A stretch of 19,294 nt of DNA from Bacteroidales bacterium (lineage in GTDB: Bacteria; Bacteroidota; Bacteroidia; Bacteroidales; UBA932): positions 1-19,294 of the forward strand of contig JALNXR010000009.1 of the NCBI GenBank assembly GCA_023230265.1, in the 5' to 3' direction. The position numbers and the translations under genes are program-made. Shown in pieces: positions 15,840 to 19,294 of this stretch. Position 1 is the first letter of the stretch. Each line of letters opens with the position of its first letter. Under the pieces are notes generated by a model, which was given only the letters and a program-made list of their open reading frames with translations, was not told the origin of the DNA and did not search any database.

Positions 15840-18065
15840 CTATCTTCTGCCTCCCTTAAAAGGTTTCCTGTCTCCCCCTTCAGATCTTCTATCGGGTCTT
15901 CCCTCGGGTCTCCCTTCCGGTCTGGGACGATGCGGCGGTTCTACGTAACCTTCCGGTTTAGGCAGCAGGGCCTTGCGTGAAAGTCTCATTTTACCGTTCT
16001 TGGGATCCATCTCCAAAAGCTTTACCTCCACCTGATCACCAACTTTGAGTTCATCCTCAACCTTATCAACCTTTTTCCAGGCTATCTCAGATATGTGCAA
16101 CAGCCCCTCCTTGCCGGGAAGAATCTGTACAAACGCACCGAACTCCAGAATTGAAACAACTTTTCCGTTGTAAACCTGTCCGGCTTCCGGTACAGTGGTA
16201 ATTCCCTTAATCCAGTTAAGGGCAGCCTCCATACTCTCCTGGTTCTCGCCAAAGATATCCACAACACCTGTCTGATCCTGTTCAGTAATAGTTATTGTAG
16301 TTCCTGTGGTTTTCTGGATCTCCTGAATAACCTTTCCTCCGGTCCCGATCACAGCACCGATAAACTCCTGAGGAATAATAATCTGAATAATTCTTGGAAC
16401 ATGAGGTTTGTAATCTTCGCGAGGTTCGCTTATACATTTGAGCATCTCGCCCATAATATGCATCCTCCCCTGGCGGGCCTGCTCAAGGGCGGCTTCAAGT
16501 ATCTCGTAAGAGAGTCCGTCAACCTTAATATCCATCTGGGTTGCAGTGATGCCATCCTTTGTTCCTGTTACCTTAAAGTCCATATCTCCAAGATGATCTT
16601 CATCACCAAGAATGTCAGAAAGCACAGCATATTTCTTGCTCGCAGAATCGGTAATAAGACCCATTGCAATTCCTGATACCGGCTTTTTGATCTTCACCCC
16701 GGCATCCATCAGAGCCAGTGTTCCGGCACAAACAGTCGCCATGGATGAGGATCCGTTTGATTCAAGAATATCCGACACAACCCTCACCGCATAAGGATTA
16801 TCTTCCCCTGTGGGAACCATTGATTTGAGTGCTCTGAGTGCAAGATTTCCGTGTCCTATCTCGCGACGGCCGGTACCCCTGTAAGGTTTGGCCTCTCCGG
16901 TGGAGAAGGGCGGGAAATTATAATGGAGTACAAATTGCTCGGTCCCTTCTACCAGCACCTCGTCAACCTCTTTCATATCCAGCTTGGTTCCCAGAGTTAC
17001 GGTTGTAAGCGACTGGGTCTCTCCCCTGGTAAAGAGAGCAGAGCCGTGTGTGGCAGGCAGATAATCCACTTCACACCATATCGGGCGGATCTCTTTTGTA
17101 TTTCTTCCATCCAGCCTGATTCCCTCATTCAGAATCATATTCCTCATCGCCTCTTTCTCAACTGCATGGTAGTATCTCTCTATCATTATCTTCTTCTCTT
17201 CGGCCTCCTCCTCTGACAAAGTTGCCACAAATTCTGCCTTAAGTGCATCAAAGGCATCCTGTCTCTCGTGTTTTGCAGTTCCGGATTTGGCTATTGCATA
17301 GCATTTGTCATAGCAGAACTGATGAATAGATGCACGCAGCTCTTCATCCTGTGTCTCATGACAATAAGCTCTCTTCTCACTTTTGCCCACCTCATCCATA
17401 AGCTCAATCTGAGCTGCACAATGTTTTTTAATCTCTTCATGAGCAAATTTAATAGCTTCAAGCATATCCTTTTCGGCAACCTCCTTCATCTCACCTTCCA
17501 CCATCATAATATTATCGATGGTAGCTCCCACCATAATGTCTATGTCTGCATTTTTAAGTTCAGAAAATGTAGGGTTGATAACCAGTTTCCCATCCACTCT
17601 TGCCACTCTTACCTCCGATATCGGGCCGTTGAAGGGGATATCGCTCACAGCCAAAGCTGCCGATGCTGCCAGACCGGCGAGTGCATCAGGCATAATATCC
17701 TTTTCTGCTGATATAAGATTAACATTTACAAAGACCTCCGCATGAAAATCATCGGGGAACAGGGGACGCAGGGCACGGTCAATCAGTCTTGATACAAGTA
17801 TCTCAGAGTCATTGGGTCTTCCCTCTCTTTTGAGGAAACCGCCGGGATATCTCCCTGCAGAGGCATATTTCTCTTTATACTCAACAGACAAAGGCATAAA
17901 ATCAACATCCTCCTTTGCCTCTTTTGCACAGGTTACCGCTGCAAGCAGCATAGTCTTACCCATCTTTACAACTACTGAACCGTCTGCCTGTTTGGCAAGT
18001 TTACCGGTTTCGATTTCGATCACTCTTCCATCACTCAGTGTGATGTTCTTCTTTACAATATTCAT
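15840..18065 (-). CDS. pnp: Polyribonucleotide nucleotidyltransferase (PNPase)
   Basis: PNPase is a cytoplasmic trimer that degrades RNA 3' to 5' using phosphate. The 741 residues contain, in order, the first RNase PH domain (about 10-145, with [12 protein letters not shown] at 73-84 and [12 protein letters not shown]), the helical domain (about 150-310), and the second, catalytic RNase PH domain (about 320-545). The catalytic domain carries [26 protein letters not shown] sequence, with the catalytic aspartates around 494-504. A KH domain with the GTGG loop (about 560-620) and an S1 domain (about 628-697, [17 protein letters not shown]) follow. The end is an Arg, Gly and Pro-rich tail (about 703-741, with [11 protein letters not shown]) that may add RNA contact and is longer than in many homologues. 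It is downstream of rpsO on the same strand, the order also seen in E. coli, but has its own promoter. Confidence 0.98.
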   Translation of the reverse strand: MNIVKKNITLSDGRVIEIETGKLAKQADGSVVVKMGKTMLLAAVTCAKEAKEDVDFMPLSVEYKEKYASAGRYPGGFLKREGRPNDSEILVSRLIDRALRPLFPDDFHAEVFVNVNLISAEKDIMPDALAGLAASAALAVSDIPFNGPISEVRVARVDGKLVINPTFSELKNADIDIMVGATIDNIMMVEGEMKEVAEKDMLEAIKFAHEEIKKHCAAQIELMDEVGKSEKRAYCHETQDEELRASIHQFCYDKCYAIAKSGTAKHERQDAFDALKAEFVATLSEEEAEEKKIMIERYYHAVEKEAMRNMILNEGIRLDGRNTKEIRPIWCEVDYLPATHGSALFTRGETQSLTTVTLGTKLDMKEVDEVLVEGTEQFVLHYNFPPFSTGEAKPYRGTGRREIGHGNLALRALKSMVPTGEDNPYAVRVVSDILESNGSSSMATVCAGTLALMDAGVKIKKPVSGIAMGLITDSASKKYAVLSDILGDEDHLGDMDFKVTGTKDGITATQMDIKVDGLSYEILEAALEQARQGRMHIMGEMLKCISEPREDYKPHVPRIIQIIIPQEFIGAVIGTGGKVIQEIQKTTGTTITITEQDQTGVVDIFGENQESMEAALNWIKGITTVPEAGQVYNGKVVSILEFGAFVQILPGKEGLLHISEIAWKKVDKVEDELKVGDQVEVKLLEMDPKNGKMRLSRKALLPKPEGYVEPPHRPRPEGRPEGRPDRRSEGGDRKPFKGGRR

Positions 18066-18085
18066 ATATTTTTTTGTGCAGCCCG

Positions 18086-18102
18086 ACTCTCCCTGTGAGA
18101 GT
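18086..18102 (-). promoter_or_regulatory. Small hairpin in the pnp leader
   Basis: ACTCTC (18086-18091) pairs with GAGAGT (18097-18102) around a five-base loop, about 20 bases before the pnp start codon. A leader hairpin is where E. coli pnp autocontrol acts, but a stem this short gives only weak support for similar control here. Confidence 0.3.
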
Positions 18103-18178
18103 TAATTATTATTAATGATTTCCGCAACCTTTTATGCCTCGGGCCGCTTTTGTGACATAAAAAGGTGAAGTATTACTG

Positions 18179-18209
18179 CAAAGTTAGCGAGATTACACCA
18201 ACAGACAAA
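18179..18209 (-). promoter_or_regulatory. pnp promoter (TTTG-N19-TAACTTTG)
   Basis: On the minus strand TTTG (complement of 18206-18209) and TAACTTTG (complement of 18179-18186) are 19 bases apart. This is a full match to the Bacteroidota housekeeping consensus. The leader would be about 105 bases. The TTTG lies within the U tract of the rpsO terminator. Confidence 0.7.
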
Positions 18210-18232
18210 AAAAAAGGGTGCCACGGGCACCC
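18207..18232 (-). terminator. rpsO intrinsic terminator
   Basis: On the minus strand GGGTGCC and GGCACCC (18216-18222 and 18226-18232) form a perfect seven-base GC-rich stem with a three-base loop, followed by nine U residues (complement of 18207-18215). It lies 13 bases after the rpsO stop codon, a textbook Rho-independent terminator. Confidence 0.94.
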
Positions 18233-18245
18233 CCTCTTTTCTTCT

Positions 18246-18521
18246 CTATTTCCGAAGGTTAAGAGCCTTCACTATATTTCTGTATCTCTCGATGTCTGTC
18301 GCCTTGAGGTAATCAAGAAGACGGCGCCTCTTACCTACGAGTTTCAACAGAGAGCGCTGGGTAGCGTAATCTTTTCTGTTGGTTTTAAGGTGATCGGTAA
18401 GGTGAGCGATACGGTAGGAAAATAGAGCAACCTGGCTCTCGGCGGAGCCGGTGTCTGCATTAGACTTTCCGTATTGTCCGAAAATCTCTTGCTTTTTTTC
18501 TGCGGGTAAATATGTCTTCAT
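18246..18521 (-). CDS. rpsO: 30S ribosomal protein S15
   Basis: S15 binds the central domain of 16S rRNA early in small-subunit assembly. The protein has 91 residues, close to the usual 89. It carries the family blocks KSNADTGSAESQVALFSYRI, LTDHLKTNRKDYATQRSLLK and VGKRRRLLDYLKATDIERYR. I start it at 18521 (MKTYLPAEKKQEIFG). The frame stays open to 18623, but those extra 34 codons are cysteine-rich, unlike any S15 N-terminus, and would overlap the promoter. It has its own promoter and terminator, so it is mainly a single-gene unit ahead of pnp. Confidence 0.97.
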   Translation of the reverse strand: MKTYLPAEKKQEIFGQYGKSNADTGSAESQVALFSYRIAHLTDHLKTNRKDYATQRSLLKLVGKRRRLLDYLKATDIERYRNIVKALNLRK

Positions 18522-18561
18522 TCGCAAGCAATTGATAATTTTATTCCCAAAATCGGGAGGG

Positions 18562-18591
18562 CAAAGATACACAAATATTTTCACCTCGCAA
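18562..18591 (-). promoter_or_regulatory. rpsO promoter (TTG-N19-TATCTTTG)
   Basis: TTG (complement of 18589-18591) is followed after 19 bases by TATCTTTG (complement of 18562-18569), an exact match to TAnnTTTG. The start site would fall near 18555, leaving a leader of about 35 bases. This placement argues against the longer rpsO frame. Confidence 0.6.
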
Positions 18592-18600
18592 CATTTTTCA

Positions 18601-18608
18601 TAATTTTG
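18601..18608 (+). promoter_or_regulatory. Candidate moeA -7 box
   Basis: TAATTTTG matches TAnnTTTG exactly and lies 33 bases before the moeA ATG. No TTG stands at the expected distance upstream, so only half of the promoter is supported. Confidence 0.35.
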
Positions 18609-18641
18609 TAATTCACTGTACAATTACAGCCACTTGTCACA

Positions 18642-19294
18642 ATGATACAATTTGAAGAAGCCCTCAAAATAGTTCTCTCCAACACCCTCCCAATCCCGGG
18701 TACGGAGCTTGTCCATCTGCCGGAAGCTCACGGAAGAGTTCTTGCAGAGAGCATTTTTTCCGACATGGATATGCCTCCTTTCGACAAGTCTGCGGTGGAT
18801 GGATATGCCTATCGCTCCGCTGACCACGGGAAAAGGCTCAGAGTCCTGGAGACTATCCGTGCGGGGGAGGCTCCCGGATTGAAAATCTCTGAGGGTTGCT
18901 GCAGTAAAATCATGACAGGGGCGAAATTGCCCCAGGGGGCTGACACTATTGTGATGGTAGAAGAGGTGATTGGGGAAGAGGTGATGACAGAAGAAAAGGC
19001 AGAAGAGATGGCTGCAGCAGGGACAACGGGTGAAAACACTGTCAGAGTAAGAGATGACGATAATAAATATATCTCTTTCAAAAAAGAGTATCTCCAAAAA
19101 TCTCCCGCAGAGATAAAGGGGGCCAATATCTGCCTCAAGGGGGAGGATATAAAAAAAGGGAAGCTTTTACTGGAAAAGGGTAGTCTGATCACCCCCTTTG
19201 AGGTGGCTCTGCTTGCTTTGGCCGGTTATCCTCGGGTGCCTGTGGTTCAGAAACTTAAAGTTGGCATAATTACCACGGGAGAAGAGTTGATCGA
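18642..19294 (+). CDS. moeA: Molybdopterin molybdotransferase MoeA (partial, C-terminus beyond the window)
   Basis: MoeA inserts molybdate into adenylylated molybdopterin in the cytoplasm. The first 217 codons are present and the frame is open at the right edge. Landmarks are MPPFDKSAVDGYA (44-56), IRAGEAPG (72-79), IMTGAKLPQGADTIVMVEE (90-108), GEDIKKGKLLLEKG (167-180) and the start of the MPT-binding domain, VGIITTGEELI (207-217). After VMVEE there is a Glu-rich stretch (EEVIGEEVMTEEKAEEMAAA) that includes a 15-base tandem duplication and looks longer than usual. The start at 18642 gives the standard opening MIQFEEALKIVLSN. The gene is divergent from rpsO across 120 bases. With no other molybdopterin gene in view, its operon must continue to the right. 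Confidence 0.95.
   Translation, partial: MIQFEEALKIVLSNTLPIPGTELVHLPEAHGRVLAESIFSDMDMPPFDKSAVDGYAYRSADHGKRLRVLETIRAGEAPGLKISEGCCSKIMTGAKLPQGADTIVMVEEVIGEEVMTEEKAEEMAAAGTTGENTVRVRDDDNKYISFKKEYLQKSPAEIKGANICLKGEDIKKGKLLLEKGSLITPFEVALLALAGYPRVPVVQKLKVGIITTGEELI

Noticed and set aside
17268..17711. A 147-codon plus-strand reading frame inside pnp
   Set aside because: It is antisense to conserved PNPase coding sequence, with a cysteine-, histidine- and phenylalanine-rich composition typical of a shadow frame.
18522..18623. An N-terminal extension of rpsO by 34 codons
   Set aside because: The added residues resemble no S15 N-terminus, are cysteine-rich, and would lie across a full-consensus promoter; the start at 18521 gives the family's normal length.
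18624..19097. A 157-codon minus-strand reading frame opposite moeA
   Set aside because: It lies wholly antisense to a clear MoeA with conserved motifs, and its protein has no recognisable features.

Overview
The window comes from a member of the Bacteroidota, most likely Bacteroidales. The evidence is a SusC/SusD outer-membrane pair, an ECF sigma factor next to a FecR anti-sigma factor with a DUF4974-type C-terminus, many short Sec leaders ending in A-Q, weak Shine-Dalgarno sequences, and several promoters fitting the Bacteroidota housekeeping pattern TTG-N19-TAnnTTTG. I cannot assign a genus.

Layout. (1) 1-3121, minus strand: the start of a metallo-beta-lactamase-fold hydrolase (partial), then hutI and hutH. 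These are two histidine-degradation genes transcribed hutH to hutI with a 26-base gap. (2) 3308-13845, plus strand: a run of seven envelope genes. They encode a SusC-type TonB-dependent transporter with an N-terminal STN signalling domain, a SusD-type lipoprotein, a DUF4369-TlpA thioredoxin-like protein, three related proteins with a helical repeat domain followed by a TlpA-like domain, and a small free-standing DsbD-alpha-like domain. (3) 14010-15581, minus strand, convergent with the previous block: a FecR-type anti-sigma factor and its ECF sigma factor. (4) 15582-15839: a gene-free stretch holding a large nested inverted repeat. (5) 15840-18521, minus strand: housekeeping pnp and rpsO, with an rpsO terminator whose U tract overlaps the pnp promoter. 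(6) 18642 to the end, plus strand: the first part of moeA, divergent from rpsO. No gene-free stretch exceeds 300 bases; the longest is 258.

How the genes may work together. The central block looks like one regulated system. The STN domain of the transporter would report ligand uptake to FecR, which would release the ECF sigma factor, which would switch on the transporter operon. The transporter pair would bring a ligand into the periplasm. There, four thioredoxin-fold proteins and a DsbD-alpha-like domain would act on it, or be needed to handle disulfides, thiols or a metal that comes with it. The ligand cannot be read from the sequence. No peptidase, glycosidase or other degradative enzyme sits in the block, unlike polysaccharide-utilisation loci, so a thiol-rich peptide, a thiol compound or a thiol-binding metal or cofactor is a reasonable but unproven guess. 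This redox-loaded SusCD locus is the most interesting part of the window. The flanking hut, pnp, rpsO and moeA genes look ordinary.
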